The notes below the pieces were generated by a model that did no database searches, was not told where the DNA came from, and was given only the letters and a program-made list of their open reading frames with translations. This document shows positions 1-7,694 of a DNA stretch of 64,000 nt, in pieces. Source of the DNA: DATLFA01 sp035525225 (lineage in GTDB: Bacteria; Actinomycetota; Acidimicrobiia; Acidimicrobiales; WLNW01); the NCBI GenBank assembly GCA_035525225.1, contig DATLFA010000023.1, positions 72,369 through 136,368 on the forward strand, written 5' to 3'. The stretch's first letter is position 1. Each line of letters begins with the position of its first letter. The translations under genes were made by a program, and so were the position numbers.

Positions 1-1028
1 TGGTCGAGCTTACGCAGGATGTACGGCAGCCAGATCGTGCCCTGCTCGGCGATCAGTACGTGCAGGTTGGGGAACCGCCCGAACAGGTTGTGCATGATCA
101 TGCCGGCGACGGTCTCCATCGCGGGCCGGTCGCCCCAGTAGAGCACCCATTGCAGCCCGTCGAAGTCACGCAACACCGCGTCGGGATCTTCACTCCAGTC
201 GGCGCCGTACTTCGCGTAGTCGGTCGGCGCGAGGTGCGTCGCGACCCGCACACCCGCTTCGTTGATGCGGGCCCACACCGGATCGAAGATCGGATCCGCG
301 ATCGAACGCCCGCCGCGCGTGTTGTCGCGGCCGCCATGCGCGTGGCCGGGCAAGAACAGGACCATCGGCGTGCCCTCGTCGATCACTCGCTCGACTTCGG
401 CGACCGCCAGGTCGACGTCGGCCAGCGAGATGTACGGCGGCAGGAAAATGCGGTTTGCGTGGTTGTAACCGATCTGGTCGTAGATCCACCGATTGAACGC
501 TCTCGTGTTCGCATAGATGGCATCGACGTCATCTTGGAACTCGACCTCGAGCGTCAACACGATGCCGGGGAACATCACCGCGGCATTGATGCCCTGCTCG
601 TCCATGAGCGCCAGACGCAGATCGCGGTTGCCCCACGACTCTTCTTGATCTCGGAACTTCTCGATCAGGGCTTTGCGGCCCGCTTCGTCGAGGCCCTTGT
701 ACGGGTTCAACTTGTGTAGGAACATCCCCGGCGCACGCGCTCCCCCGTCACCGGGCTTCGGCGCGCTCTCGTCGGCACCCACCACCGCTCGAGCCGCAGT
801 CGTCGCCAGTTGCTCCAGGTCGTCATCGTTCTGCGGCACCGAATCACGGGTGAGCGCGGTGGCCGACGGACGGCCGCCGTAGAACAGCGCCTTGCGGCCC
901 ATGTCGTCGGTTACGAAACGCACCGCCTTGTCCCGCCACCGGGGCTCGATGTAGCGCTCGTACATGTCGAGTGGTTCGACGAAATGGTTGTCGGCGTCGT
1001 TGATCAGATATGGCAGATCATCGGGCAT
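1..1028 (-). CDS. amidohydrolase-2 family metal-dependent hydrolase (partial, C-terminus beyond window)
   Basis: About 342 residues are visible; the 3' end runs off the window. The protein begins MPDDLPYLINDADNHFVEP, and the DxDNHFxEP pattern is the N-terminal signature of amidohydrolase-2 (TIM-barrel, ACMS decarboxylase-like) proteins of actinobacterial catabolic clusters. Further blocks fit the barrel: MFPGIVLTLE, a segment with FLPGHAHGG near residue 240, VATHLAPTDY, and LIAEQGTIWLPY near the end. The ATG at 1028 is chosen because no sensible coding continues upstream and the MFS gene ends at 1061, 32 bases away. It is probably the distal member of the minus-strand operon. The substrate is unknown; hydrolysis or decarboxylation of a catabolic intermediate is inference. 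Confidence 0.8.
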   Translation of the reverse strand, partial: MPDDLPYLINDADNHFVEPLDMYERYIEPRWRDKAVRFVTDDMGRKALFYGGRPSATALTRDSVPQNDDDLEQLATTAARAVVGADESAPKPGDGGARAPGMFLHKLNPYKGLDEAGRKALIEKFRDQEESWGNRDLRLALMDEQGINAAVMFPGIVLTLEVEFQDDVDAIYANTRAFNRWIYDQIGYNHANRIFLPPYISLADVDLAVAEVERVIDEGTPMVLFLPGHAHGGRDNTRGGRSIADPIFDPVWARINEAGVRVATHLAPTDYAKYGADWSEDPDAVLRDFDGLQWVLYWGDRPAMETVAGMIMHNLFGRFPNLHVLIAEQGTIWLPYILRKLD

Positions 1029-1060
1029 GGTGGGCCCCTTCGTGGTGTCCGCGGCAGAGG

Positions 1061-2296
1061 CTAACTCCTGTCGAAGAGCTGCAGTCGGTCGAGACGCACG
1101 ACCGCGTAGACGACGTACAGGCCGAGCGCGACCGCATAGCCGGCCAGTGTGGGGCGAAGCCCGAACAGGTCGCCGAGACGCCCTCCCCCGACCGATCCGA
1201 GCGGGATGCCGACGAACGAGCTCATGATGAACAGCGCGAGCACCCGGCCGCGGAAGTCTTCCGACACCTGCGTCTGCAAGGTAGAGGTCGAGGCCACTCC
1301 GCCGAGGCTGTGCGCAGCACCCATCAACGCGAAACCGAACAGGCCTACCCCGATGAAGGGCGTGATCACTGCCACGAGTGCGCCGAGCGAATAGAAGGAG
1401 ATTCCGAGCAACGTCATCCGCGACCGCCGGAACCGGTCGCCGCGCGCCAACAAGAAGAGGCCGGCGGTGCTCGCACCGACGCCGAACGCGGCGATCAAGT
1501 ACCCGATGCCGCTCTCTGCAGCCTGGTAATCCTCCGCGACCAAGCCGGCGGTGAGTTGCCACACCGATGCACCGAAAACGGACAACATGAACGAGAACAC
1601 CATGAGCTGTCGCATCGACTGCCGCGAGCGCACATAGTCGACGCTCGTCATGAACGCACGGAGCCACGGCTCGTGTTCCTCTGCATAGACGATGCTTCGC
1701 GGTCGCGCGAGCAGGAGGCCGACGATGACGACGAGAAACGACAGAGCGTTGAGCGCGAACGTCGAGCGGTATCCCCAATTCGTCAACACCAAGCTGCCCG
1801 CGACCGGCCCGATGACACGAGCGACATTGAAGTTGACGGCATTGAGACGGATGGCCGGCATCAGCTGATGATGCGGTACCAACAGAGGGATCAGCGCGTG
1901 TGCAGTCGCGTTTTGGAACCCGGCGCCGAAACCGGCCACGACCAGGCATCCGACGATGCGCCACGGCGTGAGTGCATCGTTGATCGCGAGCAGCCACAGT
2001 GCCGTGGCCGCGATGAGCTGCACGATGCTCGACCCGAGCAGGATCATCCGACGGTCCCGCCGATCCGCGAGCGGTCCGACGATCGGCCCCATCAACAGCG
2101 ACGGGATCATCACGGCAAAGACGCTGGCACCGACCCACGTGTTGCTCTTCGTCAGCTCATACATCACGAACGGCACGCCGACGCCTTGCATGAATGTTCC
2201 CGCGTTCGAGACGAACGCGGTCGTGTAGTACACGCTGAAGTTGAAGTTGCGCAGAACGTCGCCGACCGACGCCGGCTCGGCTACGGCTGTAGTCAC
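1061..2296 (-). CDS. MFS transporter
   Basis: This is a 411-residue polytopic membrane protein of usual MFS length, predicted at 10-12 transmembrane helices. The loop between helices 2 and 3 carries GPLADRRDRRMIL, the characteristic G-x-L-A-D-R-x-x-R-R motif A of the major facilitator superfamily. It most resembles the MFS_3 (EntS-like exporter) group. The start overlaps the stop of the upstream LLM oxidoreductase by four bases (ATGA), indicating translational coupling. The context suggests movement of a substrate or product of the surrounding catabolic genes, but direction and cargo cannot be read from sequence. Confidence 0.88.
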   Translation of the reverse strand: MTTAVAEPASVGDVLRNFNFSVYYTTAFVSNAGTFMQGVGVPFVMYELTKSNTWVGASVFAVMIPSLLMGPIVGPLADRRDRRMILLGSSIVQLIAATALWLLAINDALTPWRIVGCLVVAGFGAGFQNATAHALIPLLVPHHQLMPAIRLNAVNFNVARVIGPVAGSLVLTNWGYRSTFALNALSFLVVIVGLLLARPRSIVYAEEHEPWLRAFMTSVDYVRSRQSMRQLMVFSFMLSVFGASVWQLTAGLVAEDYQAAESGIGYLIAAFGVGASTAGLFLLARGDRFRRSRMTLLGISFYSLGALVAVITPFIGVGLFGFALMGAAHSLGGVASTSTLQTQVSEDFRGRVLALFIMSSFVGIPLGSVGGGRLGDLFGLRPTLAGYAVALGLYVVYAVVRLDRLQLFDRS

Positions 2297-3249
2297 ACAG
2301 TGCCGATCAAGGCACGTAGCTGCGGCACGACCTCGGCGGCGAGACGGGTGATCTGGTCACGCGCTTGCGTGGGGGTGACGCCGGGGAGATGGATGCGCAG
2401 GTTCACTGCGTCGACATTGATCTGCTTCATGGTCTCCGCGACGCGCTCGGCCACCTCAGCCGCGTCGACCGAGTGGATCGTCTGGTCTGCCGGCCAGTGC
2501 TTCTGCGCGGCGTCGTTCGAATAGCTCTCGTAGACCTTGCGTTGTTGCTCCACGATCGCGGCGGGTAGCTCACCGACCCAGACCCGCCGTATCAACACCT
2601 TCGACATCGTTCCACCCGCTTTGTCGAACTCGTCGCACAGCTCGCGCTGACGCTCCCTCGACGACATCCCCTCGAGGATGATGCCGGCACCGTGTCGCGC
2701 GGCGCGACGAGCGGCCGTCGGGCTGACCGCGGTGCTCAGCACCGGAATGGGGTTCGTCTTGCATCGTTGAAATGCGCGATCGCCCTCGAGTTCGCCGAGC
2801 TCTTCGCCCCGCAACATGGCGACGACTTTGGGGAATTCGGCCTTGAACCGCTGGTTCGCGTCTTCGAGACGTAGCCCCATCGACGTGAAGTCGAGATCGA
2901 GCGCGCCCGACCCCACGCCGAGGCCGACACGACCGGGATGACGGGCATCGAGCCACGCGATCTCCTCGGCGACCATCGCGGTCGGGCGTAGTGGCAACAG
3001 CAGCGGGCACGGCGCTGCCCAACCGCGCTCGGTGTCTTCGAGAATGAAGCTCACCATCTGCAGCGGTAGCGGCATGTATCCGGCGAAGCCCCCGTGGTGC
3101 TCGCTGGTCATGATCCCGTCGAAGCCGCCGTGGAGCGCGAGTTTCGCCTGGGCACAGACCTCACGCACGATGCTCGGCGCGTCGAGATCGTTGTGCGGGT
3201 ACAACCGCAACGAGATCGACTTCACGGCAAATGGCGCGGTGGTGGTCAT
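2293..3249 (-). CDS. LLM class flavin/F420-dependent oxidoreductase
   Basis: The 318-residue protein has the luciferase-like monooxygenase fold: TSEHHGG near residue 50, then the conserved block IAWLDARHPGRVGLGVGSGA near residue 100, where luciferase-like proteins place the cofactor-contacting loop. LLM proteins are (beta/alpha)8 barrels using FMN or F420. Actinobacterial members are often F420-dependent, but the cofactor cannot be settled here. It lies first in a run with an MFS transporter (four-base overlap) and sits 15 bases downstream of an SDR gene, so it likely belongs to the same catabolic operon. The substrate is unknown. Confidence 0.87.
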   Translation of the reverse strand: MTTTAPFAVKSISLRLYPHNDLDAPSIVREVCAQAKLALHGGFDGIMTSEHHGGFAGYMPLPLQMVSFILEDTERGWAAPCPLLLPLRPTAMVAEEIAWLDARHPGRVGLGVGSGALDLDFTSMGLRLEDANQRFKAEFPKVVAMLRGEELGELEGDRAFQRCKTNPIPVLSTAVSPTAARRAARHGAGIILEGMSSRERQRELCDEFDKAGGTMSKVLIRRVWVGELPAAIVEQQRKVYESYSNDAAQKHWPADQTIHSVDAAEVAERVAETMKQINVDAVNLRIHLPGVTPTQARDQITRLAAEVVPQLRALIGTV

Positions 3250-3264
3250 TGTCGTTCGTTCCCC

Positions 3265-4029
3265 TTACAGCGCGGTGTAGCGGCCGCCGCTCACGATAAG
3301 CGTCTGGCCGGTGACGTAGCGAGCCTCGTCGCTGCAGAGGAACGCGGCGGCCGGGCCGATGTCCGTGATCGGGTCACCGAAGCGACCCAGCGGCACGAGC
3401 CCCGATATCCGAGCGAGCAATGTGTCGTCGAGCGCAACGGCCCGCTCGAGCGCTGGTGTGAGCGCCAGCGGAGCGAGACCGTTCACTCGCACACCGGCAG
3501 TGCCCCACTCCCGCGCCAAGCTCTTGACCAGCCCCCGTTGCGCCGCCTTGACGGTCGAATACAGAGGGAGATCTTCGTCACCTTCGATGCCATCGACCGA
3601 CGTCAAGACGACGAACGACCCGCGCTCGGCCGCGAGCGAGCGGTACGTGAGCCGCGCCAGCCAATAGCAGGGACGCAACCCGACCGACACGTGGTCCTCC
3701 CACGACGCGTCGTCGAGGGCGCCCAAATGCTCTTTTTGGCTGGTCCGTCCGCTGATGGCGTTGTGGACGACCGAATGGATGCGCCCGAGGCCTGCTTCGA
3801 TCGACGCCACGGAGACCTGCAGCTGTTGTGGATCGCTCACGTCGCACTCGAACGAGTGGGCGCGTCCTCCGCGCGAAGCGATCTCGGCCGCGACGTCGGC
3901 GCCGGTGCTCGCGCGCCGTACGAGCAGCGCCACGACCGCGCCCCGCTCCGCGAGCGCGATCGCGATGCCTCGCCCCACGCCGCCACCGGCCCCGGTCACC
4001 AACATCGTGCGCCCGTCGAGGTTCGTCAC
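3265..4029 (-). CDS. SDR family NAD(P)-dependent oxidoreductase
   Basis: This is a 254-residue classical short-chain dehydrogenase. The N-terminal TGAGGGVGRGIAIALA (residues about 12-27) is the TGxxxGxG dinucleotide-binding motif. The catalytic Ser is in VVLTSVDG, and Tyr and Lys are in YSTVKAA. The C-terminus ends with TGQTLIVSGGRY, typical of FabG-like SDRs. The start overlaps the end of the next upstream gene, a degenerate SDR, by four bases (ATGA at 4026-4029), so the two are coupled and may form a heteromer. It likely oxidises or reduces a hydroxy/keto group in the cluster's pathway; the substrate is unknown. Confidence 0.9.
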   Translation of the reverse strand: MTNLDGRTMLVTGAGGGVGRGIAIALAERGAVVALLVRRASTGADVAAEIASRGGRAHSFECDVSDPQQLQVSVASIEAGLGRIHSVVHNAISGRTSQKEHLGALDDASWEDHVSVGLRPCYWLARLTYRSLAAERGSFVVLTSVDGIEGDEDLPLYSTVKAAQRGLVKSLAREWGTAGVRVNGLAPLALTPALERAVALDDTLLARISGLVPLGRFGDPITDIGPAAAFLCSDEARYVTGQTLIVSGGRYTAL

Positions 4030-4676
4030 AGCGCGGTCACCTGGCCGCCGTCGAGGGGGACGGTCAGTGCGGTCACCGCGCGAGTAGAGAGCAGGAAGGG
4101 CAGTACCTCACGCAGCGCGGCATCGGTGTCGTACGAGCCGATCGGCGTTCGTCCCCGTCTTGCGTCGCCGAAGCGCACATCGAGTGGATCGTCGAGCAAT
4201 TCGTGAATGGCCGGACTGACGATGTTGACCCGGATGCCATCGTTGGCCCACTGGCGCGCCGCACTCTTGGCGAGAATCCGTTGGCCTTCGGCAACCGCGG
4301 CGAACATCGCAAGGCCGGCTGCACCCTGCAGCGCGATCGTCGGGCAGACGCATACGAGCGCGCCGCGGCTGCGGGCGAGCGACGCATACGACGCCTGTAC
4401 CACGTGCAGGAACATCCGAAGCTGTTGCTCGCACTGCGCGTCCCATTGCGCGGGGCCGACCTCGACGAACGCCTGCGGTTCGACACACCGCGGATCGAGG
4501 TGGGCATAGACGACGCCTCCGACCTCACCGCTCAACGCACTTGCGACTGCGGCGCGGTCGTCGAGATCGACATCGATGGCCACCACCGCGATCCCTGCAT
4601 ACTCGAGCGCCTGCGCAACGCGGCGACCGAATGGGGTCGCCGTGCCGAACACGACTGCGGATGAGGCGTGCATCAC
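4026..4676 (-). CDS. degenerate SDR-fold protein lacking catalytic residues
   Basis: This 216-residue protein has the overall SDR layout: a beta-alpha-beta start with VVFGTATPFGRRVAQ, NIVSPAIHELL near residue 160, and a C-terminus ending LDGGQVTAL like its neighbour. The glycine-rich motif is broken (GTATPFG instead of TGxxxGxG). Where YxxxK should be, the sequence reads MFAAVAEGQRILAKS with no tyrosine. It therefore looks cofactor-poor or catalytically inactive. It overlaps the intact SDR downstream and the hydrolase upstream by four bases each. A structural partner of the active SDR is plausible inference; a remote active SDR variant is the alternative. Confidence 0.8.
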   Translation of the reverse strand: MMHASSAVVFGTATPFGRRVAQALEYAGIAVVAIDVDLDDRAAVASALSGEVGGVVYAHLDPRCVEPQAFVEVGPAQWDAQCEQQLRMFLHVVQASYASLARSRGALVCVCPTIALQGAAGLAMFAAVAEGQRILAKSAARQWANDGIRVNIVSPAIHELLDDPLDVRFGDARRGRTPIGSYDTDAALREVLPFLLSTRAVTALTVPLDGGQVTAL

Positions 4677-5947
4677 CGCGCGTCGGCGCTGTAGCTCTCG
4701 GGATCGTCGATCACCGATTGCGGAACCGGATGGCGGAACAGCTCTGCCGCGTTCTGCCAGGTGATACGGCGAACGTCGTAGTCACTCGCGCCGACGAGTT
4801 GCTTGGCGAACATCGACTGCGTGTCGGGCCAGCTCGAGTCGAGATGCGGATAGTCGGCTTCGACCATGATGTGCTCGACGCCGATGCGATCGCGTAGACG
4901 CATGTTGGATGGATCGTCGAGCACACAATGATAGAAGTTGCGCTGCAGCACCTCGACGGGCGTGATATCGAGATCGACCCACGTGCCGTAGATCTCGTGA
5001 TAGCGCAAGGTGTGGTCGAGACGATCCATGAGACCCGGCACCCAGGCGATGCCTCCTTCGCTCATCGCGATCTTGAGGTCGGGATGCTTCACCGGGTACA
5101 TCGAATACAGCCAATCGATGGCGGCGAACATCGACGTACCGAAGAAGAGCACGCCGACGGTATCAGTGGGCGCGTCGGGCGCCGTCGACGGCACCTCGCC
5201 GGCTGATCCGATGTGCAAGCAGATGACCGTCTCGGTATCGGCGCACGCCGCGACGAACGGATCCCAGTGACCCGTGTGCAGCGAAGGAAAGCCCAGCTTG
5301 TGCACCGCCTCGGGGAACGTTACCGCCTTGAACCCGCGCGCGGCGTTGCGCCGGATCTCGGCGGCGGCGACCTCGACGTCGAGCAGGTACGGAATCTGGA
5401 TCGGGATGAAGCGGTCGGGATACGCGCCGGCCCACGACTCGAGGTGCCAGTCGTTGATCGAGCGGACGAGCGTCAGCGCCAGCTCCGGGTCTTTGCTCTC
5501 GAGTTGCAGGCGCTGGCCACCGAACCCCACGAGACCGGACGGGAAGCACAACGACGCATAGACCCCGTCGAGATCCATGTCGCGCACGCGGGCGTCGACG
5601 TCGTAGGCGCCGCGCCGCATGTGTGAAAACCGCTGCGGTTCGAAGGTGCAATCTTCGATCGGGCGCCCGGCGACCGCGTTCATGCCGATGTTGGTGTGCA
5701 GCTTTCCTTCGAACAACCACGCGTCAGTGCCATCGTCCTGATGGATCAACTTGGGCGCGCGGTCGAGCCACTTGTCGGGGATTCTCCCGTCGAAGGTGTC
5801 GGGGGGCTCGATGAGGTGATCGTCGACCGAGATGATCAGGTACTGCCGCTCCCGGCGTTCCGGTTCGGGCAAGAACATGACCTGAGAGGGATCAGCGCGT
5901 TCGATCTTGCGAAAACGCAGCTCTTGCATCGCATCGGCCTTCATCAT
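4673..5947 (-). CDS. amidohydrolase-2 family metal-dependent hydrolase
   Basis: The protein is 424 residues. The N-terminal part has LIISVDDHLIEPPDTF, with the VDDHxxEPP metal-binding signature. Conserved later blocks are VICLHIGSAGE, KIAMSEGGIAWVPGLMDR and VEADYPHLDSSWPDT, the last carrying the Asp-Tyr-Pro-His of this subfamily. It is clearly paralogous to the hydrolase at 21257-22519, with long collinear stretches (RRNAARGFKAVTF, VGVLFFG, FAAIDWLYS). Both its start and its stop overlap neighbours by four bases. It is likely a cytosolic TIM-barrel enzyme using a divalent metal; the chemistry (C-N or C-C bond cleavage) cannot be assigned. Confidence 0.87.
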   Translation of the reverse strand: MMKADAMQELRFRKIERADPSQVMFLPEPERRERQYLIISVDDHLIEPPDTFDGRIPDKWLDRAPKLIHQDDGTDAWLFEGKLHTNIGMNAVAGRPIEDCTFEPQRFSHMRRGAYDVDARVRDMDLDGVYASLCFPSGLVGFGGQRLQLESKDPELALTLVRSINDWHLESWAGAYPDRFIPIQIPYLLDVEVAAAEIRRNAARGFKAVTFPEAVHKLGFPSLHTGHWDPFVAACADTETVICLHIGSAGEVPSTAPDAPTDTVGVLFFGTSMFAAIDWLYSMYPVKHPDLKIAMSEGGIAWVPGLMDRLDHTLRYHEIYGTWVDLDITPVEVLQRNFYHCVLDDPSNMRLRDRIGVEHIMVEADYPHLDSSWPDTQSMFAKQLVGASDYDVRRITWQNAAELFRHPVPQSVIDDPESYSADAR

Positions 5948-6927
5948 CGGTCAGTCCTTTCGACCGGCCCGGACAGCTGGTGCGTCCAGGCGATCATTCG
6001 ATCCCACAGGTCGCGGCGATTGGGGGCGACGTTGTGATTGTGCCCGGCGCCAGCGAGGACATAAAGCGTGACATCGGGTGATCCACGGAAGGCGGTGGGT
6101 ATCTCGTGGGCCGGCCCGCCGATGTCGGCGCTGCCCACGCCGACGAAGACAGGCACGTCGATGGCAGCCAGCTGACGATCCATGCTTCCCGGGATCATCG
6201 ACGACAACCCCACCAGCGCCAACAGCGAACTGCTCGTCGCCGCCACCGCGTGCAGCACCGGCTCGGGCACGGCCATCCCCGCCAGCAGCATCGGCGATGT
6301 CGCCGTGGTGCCCGGCGGCAACGGGTCGCCGTCCCAGCGCACGCGGGCCAACCGCACGATCTCGCGCGCGAGGCCTTCGGGATCGTGGGCGAAACGCAAC
6401 TCGTCGGCGCTGAGCGCCTGAGGAAGACCCGCAGCGCCGAAGCCGAGCAGGCACAGCGCATCGAAGCTCGCGCTCGCCGCCTGCTGCGCGCACGTCAGCT
6501 TCGCGCCTGCCGAATGCCCGACACCGATGACCCGGGAGATCCGCCGCCCGTGAAGGTCGGCGTACGCACTGCGGCGCAACCCATCGATCACGGCATCGAC
6601 GACGAACGCGTTCACTGCCGCGACAGTCTCGACGTCGAGCGTGTAGCCGTCGTCCGGACGGCTGCTGTCGCCCACGCCGAGCGGATCGATGGCGACTACG
6701 ACGTAGCCACGCTCGGCGAAATGGCGGGCCATGCTGTAGTTGCCGAACTCTGCGGGCGCGTCGATGTCCCAATACCGGCGCGACATGCCACCGCCCGGCA
6801 GGCAACACAACACCGTGCAGGATTCCGTCGACGGCGCAACCGGCGCGAATACATCGAAGCGCACCTCACGTGCTCCCGCGGGAGCCACGTCGCGGACATC
6901 GACCGAATAAGTGGCCGCTCCGATCAC
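5944..6927 (-). CDS. alpha/beta hydrolase
   Basis: This is a 327-residue alpha/beta-hydrolase fold protein. The nucleophile elbow is VIGVGHSAGAKL, with Ser in GHSAG. The acid is likely the Asp of VGSADIGG, and the histidine lies in LAGAGHNHN near the C-terminus. The GTG at 6927 is chosen because it overlaps the TGA of the upstream SDR (GTGA). The upstream in-frame extension is arginine-rich shadow sequence. It sits between an SDR and an amidohydrolase in one coupled operon and probably cleaves an ester, lactone or C-C bond in the same pathway. Confidence 0.85.
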   Translation of the reverse strand: MIGAATYSVDVRDVAPAGAREVRFDVFAPVAPSTESCTVLCCLPGGGMSRRYWDIDAPAEFGNYSMARHFAERGYVVVAIDPLGVGDSSRPDDGYTLDVETVAAVNAFVVDAVIDGLRRSAYADLHGRRISRVIGVGHSAGAKLTCAQQAASASFDALCLLGFGAAGLPQALSADELRFAHDPEGLAREIVRLARVRWDGDPLPPGTTATSPMLLAGMAVPEPVLHAVAATSSSLLALVGLSSMIPGSMDRQLAAIDVPVFVGVGSADIGGPAHEIPTAFRGSPDVTLYVLAGAGHNHNVAPNRRDLWDRMIAWTHQLSGPVERTDR

Positions 6928-7682
6928 GGAGTGCCCAGGGCACACGTCTGTCCGCCGTCGATCACGAACTCGCTGCCCGTGCAATACGAGCTGTCGTCGC
7001 ACGCGAGGAACAGCGCGAGCCGCGCCACCTCTTCGGGTTGCGCGATGCGGCCGAGCGGCAGGTTCTTCGGTTCGTAGTTGATGCGCTTGGCCGACTCCGA
7101 TTCACGCAACATCGGCGTGTCGACGCCGCCCGGATGGATCGAGTTGACGCGGACCTTGTGGGGGCCGAGTTCGATCGCCGCGACCTTGGTCAGCCCGCGC
7201 GTCGCGAACTTCGACGAGACATACGGCGCCGCGCCGGGGATTGCCCCCAGCCCCGCGACCGACGAGACGTTCACGATCGCGCCACCGCCGCGGGCGATGA
7301 TCGACGGGGCAACGAACTTGATACCGAGTAGCGGGCCGATCTGATTCACGCGGATGACGCGCTGATAGAGGTCGAGATCGAGATCGATGATGGCGGCGCT
7401 CGGGGCCACGATGCCGGCGTTGTTGATCAAGACGTCGATGCCGCCGAAGCGTTGCCGAGCGGCCTCGACGACGGCTTGCCATTGTTCGGGCTCGCCCACA
7501 TCGAGATCGACGACGAGGCCGGTGTCGGCGAACTCTTGCTCGATCGACGCCCGATCGTCGAATCGAATATCGGCCAGCACCACACTGGCGCCCTCGGAGC
7601 GAAACAATCGCGCCTCGGCCAGGCCCTGACCCCGTCCGGCGCCGGTGATCAACGCTACTTTGCCGCCGAGTTTGTCCGTCAT
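6924..7682 (-). CDS. SDR family NAD(P)-dependent oxidoreductase
   Basis: This is a 252-residue classical SDR with all the expected marks: ITGAGRGQGLAEA (cofactor motif, residues about 13-25), NNAGIV (structural NNAG), VNVSSVAG (catalytic Ser) and YVSSKFA (Tyr and Lys). ATSKFATRG-type spacing and the closing TGSEFVIDGGQ fit the glucose/3-oxoacyl dehydrogenase-like group. The cofactor-specificity Asp in VLADIRFDD suggests NAD(H) rather than NADP(H). It overlaps the downstream alpha/beta hydrolase by GTGA and follows the D-aminoacylase-like gene by 12 bases. Confidence 0.92.
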   Translation of the reverse strand: MTDKLGGKVALITGAGRGQGLAEARLFRSEGASVVLADIRFDDRASIEQEFADTGLVVDLDVGEPEQWQAVVEAARQRFGGIDVLINNAGIVAPSAAIIDLDLDLYQRVIRVNQIGPLLGIKFVAPSIIARGGGAIVNVSSVAGLGAIPGAAPYVSSKFATRGLTKVAAIELGPHKVRVNSIHPGGVDTPMLRESESAKRINYEPKNLPLGRIAQPEEVARLALFLACDDSSYCTGSEFVIDGGQTCALGTP

Positions 7683-7694
7683 CGATCGACCGGT

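Noticed and set aside
1010..2524. Long plus-strand reading frame opposite the MFS and LLM genes
   Set aside because: Its protein is extremely rich in Arg, His, Asp and Glu with no domain, as expected for the antisense of GC-rich genes; the minus-strand MFS and LLM families are clear.
2692..2874. Short plus-strand frames within LLM and SDR genes
   Set aside because: Their codon use mirrors the real genes and no ribosome site or family pattern supports them.
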